Below, piece after piece: positions 7,835 through 16,208 of a DNA stretch of 64,000 nt (the first letter of the stretch is position 1; the number at the start of each line of letters is the position of its first letter). The DNA lies in NCBI GenBank assembly GCA_003222675.1, contig QHWT01000046.1, forward strand, positions 115,987 through 179,986, in the 5' to 3' direction. Under the pieces are notes generated by a model. The model ran no database searches. It saw only the letters and a program-made list of their open reading frames with translations, and was not told the DNA's origin. This DNA is from Acidobacteriota bacterium. Its GTDB lineage: Bacteria > Acidobacteriota > Vicinamibacteria > Vicinamibacterales > 2-12-FULL-66-21. The position numbers and the translations under genes were made by a program.

Positions 7835-8506
7835 TTACGTTTCACGTCCGGCATTTTCATGATTCGAAGCGGGCTTGAGGAGCCGTGACAGCGGCACGTC
7901 GAGTCCCGTTTGCTCTCCAAACAGAATGCGCAGCCGCATTTGCGCGTGGGCGTCGTAGTCGAAATGGAATTCGCCGAACGCATTCACTGACGGACGCGCC
8001 ACGACGTTCCGCCGATCGATCAGCAAGACCGATACCGGGTCGATCGGCGTCCCGGCGCGCGTTTCCATGCGCGGCGTAACCTGTCCGACGATCGACACAC
8101 GACGCACACCGTGTTCTCGGTCGATACGCAAATCAATGAAGAAGTCATCCGCGCGGTAGAGAACACGACGCGTGACACTGTTGCTGGCGCGCACGCCCGC
8201 GGGCAACGGCTGGCGCAAGCTGTCGAAAATCAGCCGCGGCAGCAGACGATGTGTCAGCGGTTCGACTCGGCGTGACGGGATCGCAAAGATGTCCGCCGCG
8301 CGGGCGATTACCGTGGATGGGGGATCCCATTGCCCCTCGTCGCGCGCTGTCGACGCAATCTGACGGTACAGCGTCACGGCACGCGGGCAACGTCCGCACC
8401 CGGTGGCCAGGTGCCGCTCGATCCGCCGGCGCACGGCCGGCGCTGACACACCGCGCACGAAATCGGCCGCATCTGTCGCAGTCAGATGTTTAACCAATCG
8501 CTTCAT
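7835..8506 (-). CDS. Zinc-finger (ZAS/HC2-like) protein with C-terminal beta-rich domain
   Basis: A 223-aa soluble protein without signal peptide or membrane segment. The N-terminus resembles anti-sigma zinc fingers: RIERHLATGCGRC gives His32-x4-Cys37-x2-Cys40, one residue longer than the classic His-x3-Cys-x2-Cys spacing. Residues from about 110 to 210 look beta-rich and resemble the carboxypeptidase-regulatory-like domains often joined to such fingers in acidobacteria. It sits 76 nt after the CHAT gene and 10 nt before the S8 protease gene. It may be the anti-sigma or adaptor partner of the sigma factor at 11441-12046, but lacking a membrane anchor it would act in the cytoplasm. Function is inferred from context. 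Confidence 0.7.
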   Translation of the reverse strand: MKRLVKHLTATDAADFVRGVSAPAVRRRIERHLATGCGRCPRAVTLYRQIASTARDEGQWDPPSTVIARAADIFAIPSRRVEPLTHRLLPRLIFDSLRQPLPAGVRASNSVTRRVLYRADDFFIDLRIDREHGVRRVSIVGQVTPRMETRAGTPIDPVSVLLIDRRNVVARPSVNAFGEFHFDYDAHAQMRLRILFGEQTGLDVPLSRLLKPASNHENAGRET

Positions 8507-8582
8507 TCCTCTCGCCTTGGGGGATTTGACGCTCGTGCATGAGGGGATTCAGCTTCATCGGAAGATATAGGGGGACGCGAAC

Positions 8583-11444
8583 TTAATTTGCGTTCCGCCG
8601 CCTCTGGCGGGCGCCGATCAGTACAAATGGCGCCCAGTGATAGGGATGCGGGTCTTCCTCACGCGTCGCGAGCATCGCGTCGCGAAGGGCGCCGGCCCGA
8701 TCAGGCGTCTGGCGAAGCCGCTGATAGAAGCGCCCCATCAGGCTCGCCGTGCTCCGATCGTTGACGTCCCACAGCGACACCAGGACCGACTGCGCCCCCG
8801 CGTAGAGCCATCCTCGCACGAGCCCCAGCAGCTCGTCGCCGCCAATCAGGGCGTTCAGGCCGGTACCGCAACCGCTCAAGGTCACGAGCTCGGCCGAAAT
8901 CCGGAGGTCGTAGAGGTCGAAGAGACTGAGCGGCGCGTCTGCCAGCTGGATCGCCGAGAACATCGGGTTGTCCACGCGAAAAGCCGCATGCGTGGCGACG
9001 TGGATGATCCCGCTGCGCGGCGCTTCGCGCTGGAGACGGGCGACGGTTGCGCGGCGTCCTCTGAATACGCGTGATCGCGGCAGCGCCGCCGCGACCGCGT
9101 TCACCTCAGCGTCGATGTGTGGCGTAGCCTCGTCAGAGACTCCGAGGACAAGTGACGTGTGGCGCTGCGTGCCGCGCTTCTGCCGGCACAAGTGCAGCAC
9201 GCTCGCGCTCGGTGCGTAGCAGATCGGCGCCGCGTCAATCAGGTACGCCGCACCGTCATGCAATGCATGGAAGGGAACGTAGTGCAGGAATCCGTGCGGC
9301 ACGACGATCAACGAGCGTCCATCGAGCCGATCGCGCACCGGCGCGATCAGCCTCTGGTACAGCGCCTGCAGATGCGCGGTGGTCGCGGCTTCGATTGCCG
9401 GCGCAAACTGACGCTGATAGTCGGGGCCGAGCCGGAACTTCGACAGCTGGAACTGCAGCAGCTGCGCGTGCTCGCGTATGTCGTCCAGTCCTCCGAGCGG
9501 CACGATATCGAAGGAATGGGGCCCGATCAGGCACGCGCAGAGCGCGCCGCGCGCGGCGTAGTACTCGATGATGATTTCATCCGCGGCAAGCGACGTCTGC
9601 ACGGCGGGCAGGTCGACAATGCCCGCGTTCTGGAGCGCGGCATATTCGGTGTCGGCGACGCGGATCTGCGTCAAGGCCCGCGCGATTTCGCTTTCGAGCT
9701 GGCGCGCGCGTGCGCGCAGCGGCTCAACGCGCGTGCGCGACCGGTCCGCGCTCAACTCGCGGATGTCGATCTCGCGGTAGCACCAGTTCAACGACTCGCG
9801 GAGCTGATGCAGACGCCGGACGGGCACTCGCGTGCCGGCGGTGCGGGCAGACATCGCGTGCGCGCGGAACGCGATCAGATCGGCGAGGCTGCGCGACTTC
9901 GCCTGTTCGATGAACGTGAATGCGCCGGCCCGACTCACTCTCGGTCCGCCGGCGAGCGCGACAGCGACGACGCTCTCGTACACGACGAGCTTGTCCTTCA
10001 GGAACGCAATCTTGATCTCGTCGGCACGCAGATCCGTGCGCACGCTTTCGAGCCACGCGTGCGCATCGAGGTACGCGTCGGCTGCCGCATCCGCGCGTCC
10101 CATCGCTTCCGCGATCTGTCCCAGGACGAAACTCGCCTGGAACCGCAGCGCCGGCGCCTGCGTGGTCGCGAGCCGCTCGAGCGCTGCATGACACCAGCGC
10201 TCCGCGGTCGTCGGGTCGCCCGCACGCAACGCGACGCGTGCAAGCACCAGCTCGGCGAGCGCGGCCTTGGCCGCGAGAGCAGTCTCGAGAAACACGAGCT
10301 GCGCCGCCTCCGCGAGCTCGCGTGCCTCGTGCAACCGGTCAGCGTCGAGCAGCACGATTGCCTCGTAGAGATCCAGCAGCGCGAGCCATGGGCGGTTGCG
10401 CTCGCGGCGGAAGCGGTGACGCGCCTGCGCGAAGCTGTGCAGCGCCTGTTCCGGCTCTCCGGACTGCGTCGCCGCGATCGCGCGCCACGTGAGCGCTTTC
10501 GCGGCTTCGTAGTGCATCCCGAGCTCGTCGAAGCGCAAGAACGCCTGTCGGCCGAGGCGTGCGCCTTCTTCCGTGAGGTTCAGTTCGAGCGACAGCTCGG
10601 ACTGGTCCAGATCGCAGAGCGCCTGGTGATAACGATCGCCGAGCCGCACGCAGCGCCGCCGGGTCGCCTCGTACAGCTCGATGGCGCGCGAATATTCGCC
10701 GCGGAGGTAGTACAGGTACGCGATGTTGTAGTCCGCTTCGGCGACGAGCAGCGGAAGCGTGTGGCGTTCGCTGTAGCGACGCGCCTGCTGATAGGTCGCC
10801 TGAGCCTGATCGAAGTGATTCAGGCTGATGAGACAAACGGCGAGGTTGCGCAGCGCAATCGCCACGTCGTTTGGCGCGCCGACGCGCGCCAGCATCCGGT
10901 GCGCGCGCCGATACAGCGCGAGCGCTTCTTCGAACCGATCCTGCCGGTAGAGGACGTTGGCAAAATTGGAGTCGAGCCGCGCGAGACGGAGCCGATCGCC
11001 GGCGCGCTCAAAGATCGTGCGGGCCTGTCGCGCCCACGACTGGGCGGTCGCATACCGCCCGAGATAGATGAGGGCCTGCAGGCCGCCGCTGCGCGTGATG
11101 GCTTCCTCGAGCGGCTTGCGTGCCTTGCGAAACCGCACTATCGCGGCTTGATAGGCGACGACCGCGGCTTCGGAACGCCCTTCGAGGAGGAACACATGGC
11201 CCATCGCGCGCAGCGACCGGCCGGCCGCGTGGTCGCTGCCGATCGAGGCGGCGAGCCACTCGGCCGATTCGGCGAGCCGCTGCGCCTGCGGGAGGTCGAC
11301 GCGGCCGCGTATCGGGACGAGATCGGTAATCCGCTCGAGCAGCGCGACATCGCGGGGCACCTTCGATCGATCGAGCGCGCGGCGTCGCAGCTCCTCGTCG
11401 GCCGTTGTCGCAAGCACTTCGATGAGGCGATCGGCGGGGCTCAT
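8583..11444 (-). CDS. TPR-CHAT protein (caspase-fold protease with tetratricopeptide repeats)
   Basis: A 953-aa cytoplasmic protein. Residues from about 70 to 520 are helical TPR repeats (for example FANVLYRQDRFEEALALYRRA, NIAYLYYLRGEYSRAIELYE). The C-terminal third is a CHAT domain: IVVPHGFLHYVPFHAL, IIHVATHAAF with catalytic His819, VTLSGCGTGL with catalytic Cys859, and the terminal PYHWAPFVLIGA. The dyad is intact, so peptidase activity is likely. The ATG at 11444 overlaps the sigma factor stop (ATGA), so the two are translationally coupled; the upstream in-frame extension to 11603 lies inside the sigma gene and is rejected. CHAT proteins are caspase relatives that cut defined partner proteins when the TPR part senses a signal. 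A downstream partner could be the S8 protease or the zinc-finger protein, but that is speculation. Confidence 0.9.
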   Translation of the reverse strand: MSPADRLIEVLATTADEELRRRALDRSKVPRDVALLERITDLVPIRGRVDLPQAQRLAESAEWLAASIGSDHAAGRSLRAMGHVFLLEGRSEAAVVAYQAAIVRFRKARKPLEEAITRSGGLQALIYLGRYATAQSWARQARTIFERAGDRLRLARLDSNFANVLYRQDRFEEALALYRRAHRMLARVGAPNDVAIALRNLAVCLISLNHFDQAQATYQQARRYSERHTLPLLVAEADYNIAYLYYLRGEYSRAIELYEATRRRCVRLGDRYHQALCDLDQSELSLELNLTEEGARLGRQAFLRFDELGMHYEAAKALTWRAIAATQSGEPEQALHSFAQARHRFRRERNRPWLALLDLYEAIVLLDADRLHEARELAEAAQLVFLETALAAKAALAELVLARVALRAGDPTTAERWCHAALERLATTQAPALRFQASFVLGQIAEAMGRADAAADAYLDAHAWLESVRTDLRADEIKIAFLKDKLVVYESVVAVALAGGPRVSRAGAFTFIEQAKSRSLADLIAFRAHAMSARTAGTRVPVRRLHQLRESLNWCYREIDIRELSADRSRTRVEPLRARARQLESEIARALTQIRVADTEYAALQNAGIVDLPAVQTSLAADEIIIEYYAARGALCACLIGPHSFDIVPLGGLDDIREHAQLLQFQLSKFRLGPDYQRQFAPAIEAATTAHLQALYQRLIAPVRDRLDGRSLIVVPHGFLHYVPFHALHDGAAYLIDAAPICYAPSASVLHLCRQKRGTQRHTSLVLGVSDEATPHIDAEVNAVAAALPRSRVFRGRRATVARLQREAPRSGIIHVATHAAFRVDNPMFSAIQLADAPLSLFDLYDLRISAELVTLSGCGTGLNALIGGDELLGLVRGWLYAGAQSVLVSLWDVNDRSTASLMGRFYQRLRQTPDRAGALRDAMLATREEDPHPYHWAPFVLIGARQRRRNAN

Positions 11445-12046
11445 AGTGCGAACCCCGCGCGGCCGAGCGCGCGCTCGAGCTTCCTGAGGCACCGCCCGCG
11501 GATGAACCCGATGGACCCGGTCGCGAGACCGAGGCGCCGCGCGACGTCGGCATAGGAGAGCGGCGGGTCCTCGTAGAAGAGCAGCCGGATCATCTCGCGG
11601 CATCGCGGCGGAAGACCGCGAACCGCGTCACGCAGGATCTGCTCGCGTTCCGCGGCTTCGATGATCTCTGGCGGTACCGGCTCGTTGCCGCGCGAGGTGT
11701 CCGGTTCGATCTCAGTCCCCTCGCGCGTCGCGCGCTTCACGGCGCGCCGCTTCCAATGGAATGCCTGGTGCGCGGTCACCGAAATCAGCCACGACCGGAG
11801 GCTCTCGACCTTGCGCAGCCGCGGAAGCTCCGCGTACAGCTCGAGGCACACGGCCTGGAAGATATCTGCGGCGTCCGCCGGCTGCGCCCCGTAGCGCGCC
11901 GGGATGGAATAAATCAGGCGGCGATAGCGGTGAATGAGGACGGACCAGGCCTCCTGATCTCCGTCCCGACATGCCTGGATCAGCCGTCCATCGTCCCAAT
12001 CCTCGCGTTCCGGCCGCCGCGGCGCGACTGTAGACCGTGCTGCCAT
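11441..12046 (-). CDS. ECF-like RNA polymerase sigma factor
   Basis: 201-aa sigma-70 family factor of region 2 plus region 4 type. Region 2 is at about residues 25-100 (AWSVLIHRYRRLIYSIPARY, DIFQAVCLELY, LRSWLISVTAHQAF) and region 4 at about 135-195 (LPPRCREMIRLLF, LSYADVARRLGLATGSIGF, RGRCLRKLERAL). It directs RNA polymerase to its own promoters, probably including this operon. The ATG at 12046 overlaps the stop of the upstream binding-protein gene (TGATG); a TTG one codon earlier is possible. Its stop overlaps the CHAT start. No membrane-bound anti-sigma gene is adjacent; the zinc-finger gene two positions downstream is the only candidate. Confidence 0.88.
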   Translation of the reverse strand: MAARSTVAPRRPEREDWDDGRLIQACRDGDQEAWSVLIHRYRRLIYSIPARYGAQPADAADIFQAVCLELYAELPRLRKVESLRSWLISVTAHQAFHWKRRAVKRATREGTEIEPDTSRGNEPVPPEIIEAAEREQILRDAVRGLPPRCREMIRLLFYEDPPLSYADVARRLGLATGSIGFIRGRCLRKLERALGRAGFAL

Positions 12047-13791
12047 CAACGGTCTGGCGCCTGACGCCAGTACAGCTCCTCGACATTCCAGAGGGTGTAG
12101 TGAGGAAGGATCGCGGGCTTGAAATTGGCCAACCCAGCCCGCGCCGCCGCGAGGATGTCCGGGCTCGCCAGGAAGATCATCGGTTCATGCTCGGCGATCA
12201 GCGCCTGCACACGGTCGAAGAGTGTCTTGCGGTCGGCAAATGTACGCGCGCTGATCTGCTGCCGCATCAACGAATCGATCTCCGCCTCCCAAGGCGTCGC
12301 TGGTTTCGCCGCCGACGGGTTCCAGAAGTGGTGATCGCCGCTCGATAACCAGACGGGCATGTCCACGTTTGGATCGGCATCGCCACCCCCAAGGCCGAGA
12401 ATGCAGGCGTCGTAGTCGCGCGTCCTCTGCACGCGATCCACCACCGCCCGCGAATCGAGCGGCACGATGGTGACGCCGATGCCGAGCTGCGCCAGGTCAT
12501 TCTCTATGATCGTGGCCATTTGCTTTCGCGGAACGCTGGTCGCCTGCACGAGGACGGAGAACTCGACGGGCTTGCCGTCCTGATCCTTGAGGGCGCCATC
12601 ATCGCGCCACGAGAAACCCGCCTCTTTGAGCAGCGCTCGCGCGCGCTCGAGCGACCGTGCCGGCCGCGGCAGCGCTCTGTTGTACCACGTGGCGTTGCCG
12701 CGTGTGACCGGCCCCCATAGCGGTTCGCCTTGCCCGCGGTAGACGATCGATACCATGGCCGCGCGATCGATGGCCGCGGACACAGCATGCCTGAACTTCT
12801 CCTCGCGGAACCACCGTTGCCGCGTCGCCAACGCCGGGAGCGTCGCGGCATTGACGTCGTTCAAGTTGAAGAACAGGAAATTGTACTGGAGGCTCGGTCC
12901 GGCGTCGGCGGTTTGATAGCCGCTGCCCGATGACAACGATGCCAACTGATCGCCAGTCAGCTGGCTCACGATGTCGATCTCGCCGGCCTTGAAGCGCAGG
13001 AACTCCGCATCGGAGCTTGGCACAGTCACAAAGACGAGCCGATCGAGGTACGGCAGGGTGCCGCCGTCGCGATCGCGTTTCCAATAATACGGATTACGTT
13101 CGAGCACGATGCGCTGGCCAGGCACGTTCTCGCGAAGCCGAAATGGTCCTGTGCCCACGATCGATTCCGGAGGCGCATCGACGCCCCACGTCCGCGGCAG
13201 CGCTCGCTTCGCGAACGCCTCGCCGAGCACGTGCTTCGGCAGAATCGCAATGGTGTCGAAGATGCGTTCTCCAACGGCATAGGGTTCGGGCATTTTCACG
13301 ACGATGGTCTTGTCGTCCTTCTTTCGGACGTCGATCGGCTTGCCGCCGACGAGGAGCAGGTCGCGCTGCGGCGCGTGGACAGATTCGTCGAGGTACACGT
13401 CGAACGAAAACACCACGTCATCTGCCGTGCATGGATGACCGTCCGAGAATTTCAGATCCGGCCGCAGGTTGATCGTGTACTCGAGGCCGTCTGTCGAAAC
13501 GGACCACGACGAGGCGAGCGCAGGCTCGGTCTTCAGCGTCTGCCGGTTGATGTGGACGAGATCCGCGAACAGCCGATCGAGCACGGCGTGTGTCTGCGCG
13601 TCAGCCGCCAGAACGGGATTGAAGGTGCTGGGCGGCGTCCGCTCGGCGACAACGATCTGGCCTCCGTGCGTCGGTCCGGCGGGTTCGGCGCGGCGTTGAG
13701 TCGCGGGGGCGCCGAGACACACGACAAGGCAGAGGGCGACGCTTCCTGCGCGCACCACTGAGGTGCGCGACGCACCCGTGGAAACCGACAT
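12046..13791 (-). CDS. Peptide-type ABC transporter substrate-binding protein
   Basis: Family 5 extracellular solute-binding protein (581 aa). Signal peptide near residues 10-35 (VVRAGSVALCLVVCLGA). Family motifs include GGQIVVAERTPPSTFNPV, LASSWSVSTDGLEYTINLRP, LKFSDGHPCTADDVVFSFD and FRHAVSAAIDR. It would capture oligopeptides or similar solutes in the periplasm and pass them to the two permeases immediately upstream. The ATG at 13791 lies 10 nt after the permease stop; its own stop overlaps the sigma factor ATG. This tie between an importer component and a regulatory/protease module is unusual. Confidence 0.92.
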   Translation of the reverse strand: MSVSTGASRTSVVRAGSVALCLVVCLGAPATQRRAEPAGPTHGGQIVVAERTPPSTFNPVLAADAQTHAVLDRLFADLVHINRQTLKTEPALASSWSVSTDGLEYTINLRPDLKFSDGHPCTADDVVFSFDVYLDESVHAPQRDLLLVGGKPIDVRKKDDKTIVVKMPEPYAVGERIFDTIAILPKHVLGEAFAKRALPRTWGVDAPPESIVGTGPFRLRENVPGQRIVLERNPYYWKRDRDGGTLPYLDRLVFVTVPSSDAEFLRFKAGEIDIVSQLTGDQLASLSSGSGYQTADAGPSLQYNFLFFNLNDVNAATLPALATRQRWFREEKFRHAVSAAIDRAAMVSIVYRGQGEPLWGPVTRGNATWYNRALPRPARSLERARALLKEAGFSWRDDGALKDQDGKPVEFSVLVQATSVPRKQMATIIENDLAQLGIGVTIVPLDSRAVVDRVQRTRDYDACILGLGGGDADPNVDMPVWLSSGDHHFWNPSAAKPATPWEAEIDSLMRQQISARTFADRKTLFDRVQALIAEHEPMIFLASPDILAAARAGLANFKPAILPHYTLWNVEELYWRQAPDR

Positions 13792-13801
13792 TGTGTTGTC
13801 T

Positions 13802-14824
13802 CTAGAGGCGCGAAACCAGGGGACCCGATCGCAGCGTGCGCGCCAGCGTGTAGTACATAACACAAATGCCGACCAATCCGACGACCGGTGCGAGCAGCCA
13901 CCAGGCTTCTACCAGGACCTGTGGCCGTTGAGCACTCGCCAGCAGCGTGCCCCAGCTCGGGGCCGGTTCCGGCACGCCGAGGCCGAATAACGAAAGTGTT
14001 GTCTCGCCGAGAATGAATTGCGGCACGAGCTGCAGCGCCAGCGGAACGAGCACGACAGGAAGCTGTGGCAGCAGGTGACGGCGCAGCACGTGAGGAGTGG
14101 AGGCGCCCGCTGTCCGCGCGGCGGTTACATAATCGTTCGCTCTGGCGCTTGCAACCACGGCGCGCACGAGACGCGCGGGCCGCGCCCACCCGATCGCGCC
14201 CAGCAGCGCCATGATGATCACGAACGCTTCGGTCGGCGTGAGCGACAGCGGCATGGCTGCCCGGGCGGCGAGCAGCAGATACAGCCATGGGAGCGCGAGC
14301 ACGAGCTCGGTGGCGCCGGAGACGATCGCGTCAACCGTTCCCCCCATATAGCCGGCGAGCGAACCGAGCACGACGCCGAGCGCCAGCGACAGACAGACCG
14401 CGGAAATCGACATCACGAGCGAGATCCGTGCGCCAACCAGCACGCGCGAGAACACGTCCCGGCCGAATTCATCGGTGCCGAACAGGAACATCTCCCCCGG
14501 TTCGTCGACGCTGAACAGGCGCAGGCTCTCGCGCGTGGTGAATCCTGCCGCCGTCGTGCGGCGGACCAACCAGCGGACGAAGTACCTCCTCGAACAGTCT
14601 TCTGTGTAACGAAACGGGATGGCGGTCGACGGCTCGATCGCGCAGACGAACGGCCGAAGATGCCATCGGCCCTGGGCGTCGATCGCATGCACGCGGCTGG
14701 GCGGCGCAAACGCGAGCAGGCGCTGCTGGGCGGCCGGATCGTAGGGGACGAGCCACGGCGCCGCGAGCACGATCGCGTGCACGGCAACGACGACGATCAG
14801 GATCGCCCGTCGCGCCCGTATCAT
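13802..14824 (-). CDS. Peptide-type ABC transporter permease (DppC-like)
   Basis: 340-aa inner-membrane permease. First membrane segment at residues 5-25 (AILIVVVAVHAIVLAAPWLV), then an unusually long periplasmic stretch of about 85 residues with two cysteines before the family motif FGTDEFGRDVFSRVLVGARI. The EAA loop that contacts an ATPase is present (YVTAARTAGASTPHVLRRHL). The ATG at 14824 overlaps the stop of the first permease (ATGA). No ATPase gene is in the cluster, so it must borrow one encoded elsewhere or act without transport. Confidence 0.92.
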   Translation of the reverse strand: MIRARRAILIVVVAVHAIVLAAPWLVPYDPAAQQRLLAFAPPSRVHAIDAQGRWHLRPFVCAIEPSTAIPFRYTEDCSRRYFVRWLVRRTTAAGFTTRESLRLFSVDEPGEMFLFGTDEFGRDVFSRVLVGARISLVMSISAVCLSLALGVVLGSLAGYMGGTVDAIVSGATELVLALPWLYLLLAARAAMPLSLTPTEAFVIIMALLGAIGWARPARLVRAVVASARANDYVTAARTAGASTPHVLRRHLLPQLPVVLVPLALQLVPQFILGETTLSLFGLGVPEPAPSWGTLLASAQRPQVLVEAWWLLAPVVGLVGICVMYYTLARTLRSGPLVSRL

Positions 14825-15813
14825 TGCGCCGTCCGGGCCCGGGGATCGGTGACGTAGAGGACCGCGTCTCCGATCGCATTGCCGCACACCAGGAACAGGG
14901 TCGACACGATGGTGGCGCCGACGATCACGTATTCATCGCGCGAACTGACGGCTTCGAGCAGCAGCGCGCCGAGGCCGGGCCATCCGACCAGCGCTTCGAC
15001 CAGGAGCGACGCGCTGAGCAGCGTGCCGAGCGACAGGCCGCCCAGCGCGGCGAGCGGCGCGGCCGCGAGCCGAAGCGCGTGTCGAACGATCACGCGACGA
15101 CGGGGGAGCCCCCGCGCGGTCAGCGCGAGCGCGAGCGGAAACGGCACGGCCTCCGCCAGCGCGTGCCGGACGTGCTGCAGCAAGCCCGGTGCAATCGAGA
15201 TCACGAGGATGATGACCGGCACCGTCATGTGCCGCGCGAGGTCCACAGCCGCAGCGGTCAGGCCAGGCGCCCGGGCGAGCGATGACATGCCGCCCGCCGG
15301 CAGCCAGCCGGAATGCGCGGCGATCGACAGCAGCACGAGCGTGATGAGCACGTCGGGGAGCGCCAGCAGCGCTGCGGCGAATCCCCCGGCAAGTCGATCC
15401 GGCCAGCGACGGTTCGTCACCGCCGTCGCCAGGCCGACCCCGAGCGCAAGAAGCCACGCAAGTGCGAGCGCGACACCCGTCAGCAGCAGTGTGTTCCCGG
15501 CACGATGCCACAGCAGGCGCTCGACGGGGACGCGGTACTGAAGCGAGTAACCGAAGTGTCCGTGCAGCGCCGCCGTGACCCAGCGCGCATATCGCGTCAT
15601 GAGCGGCGCGTCGAGACCGTACTCCGCGCGCAGCGCCGCGATCGTCGCCGGGCTGATCTGGCGATTCAGCCGCAGCTCGTCGAAGAAGTCGCCCGGTGCC
15701 GCTTCGAGCAGGAGAAAACTGAGAAGGGAGACGCCGAAGAGCAGTACCGCGGCGCGGATCGCGCGTTCGAGGAGGACACGCACGGATGGAAGGGAGCGCG
15801 CGGTTCGCAACAC
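14821..15813 (-). CDS. Peptide-type ABC transporter permease (DppB-like)
   Basis: Inner-membrane permease with about six membrane segments (AAVLLFGVSLLSFLLLEAAPGD, LLLTGVALALAWLLALGVG and others), the family signature YGLDAPLMTRYARWV, and an EAA loop ALTARGLPRRRVIVRHALRL. First gene of the chain that ends with the S8 protease. The start is uncertain: TTG 15813 or GTG 15816 lies right at the hairpin that follows the HU gene, while GTG 15783 gives the more typical N-terminus MRVLLERAIRAAVLLFG (320 aa). No clear ribosome binding site is seen for any of them. Confidence 0.9.
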   Translation of the reverse strand: MLRTARSLPSVRVLLERAIRAAVLLFGVSLLSFLLLEAAPGDFFDELRLNRQISPATIAALRAEYGLDAPLMTRYARWVTAALHGHFGYSLQYRVPVERLLWHRAGNTLLLTGVALALAWLLALGVGLATAVTNRRWPDRLAGGFAAALLALPDVLITLVLLSIAAHSGWLPAGGMSSLARAPGLTAAAVDLARHMTVPVIILVISIAPGLLQHVRHALAEAVPFPLALALTARGLPRRRVIVRHALRLAAAPLAALGGLSLGTLLSASLLVEALVGWPGLGALLLEAVSSRDEYVIVGATIVSTLFLVCGNAIGDAVLYVTDPRARTAQ

Positions 15814-15840
15814 CGGGCCGGACGACCGACGTCCGGCCCG
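15814..15840 (-). terminator. Hairpin after the HU gene
   Basis: Perfect 11-bp inverted repeat CGGGCCGGACG / CGTCCGGCCCG with a 5-nt loop, 12 nt past the HU stop. It separates HU from the permease gene and probably limits read-through into it. Confidence 0.75.
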
Positions 15841-15851
15841 ACGGCGGACGC

Positions 15852-16124
15852 TTAGTTGAGCGCGGTCTTGAGCGCCTTACCGGCGCTGAAGCGCACGACG
15901 CGGCGCTTCGGAACCTTGATCGCGGCGCCCGTCTGCGGGTTGCGCGCGGTGCGCGCCTTACGCTGCGCGGTCTTGAACGTGCCGAAGCCGACGAAGGTAA
16001 TCGGCTGGCCTTTCTTCAGCGACTTGGTGATGCCTTCGAAGAACGAGTCCACGGCGGCCGCCGCGTTCGTCTTGGTGATGCCGGTGTCCTGTGCAATCTT
16101 CGCGATCAGTTCCTGTCTGTTCAT
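15852..16124 (-). CDS. HU-family DNA-binding protein
   Basis: 90-aa nucleoid protein that bends DNA as a dimer. The sequence MNRQELIAKIAQDTGITKT, ITFVGFGTFKTAQRKARTAR and the arm NPQTGAAIKVPKRRVVRFSAGK match the bacterial HU/IHF family throughout. The ATG at 16124 is preceded by GGAGGG at good spacing; an in-frame extension to 16193 is not supported. Single gene, closed by the hairpin at 15814-15840. Confidence 0.96.
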   Translation of the reverse strand: MNRQELIAKIAQDTGITKTNAAAAVDSFFEGITKSLKKGQPITFVGFGTFKTAQRKARTARNPQTGAAIKVPKRRVVRFSAGKALKTALN

Positions 16125-16208
16125 GAGCCCTCCGAGTGCAAAGCCGTGCAATGGATGTGCTTCGGTTATACGACGCACACCGCGGAAGGTCAACAGGAAA
16201 CGGATCGG

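Noticed and set aside
9159-11555. A 798-codon open frame on the plus strand
   Set aside because: It is the antisense shadow of the TPR-CHAT gene. Its product is arginine-rich with no domain, and the minus-strand product has clear TPR and CHAT motifs.
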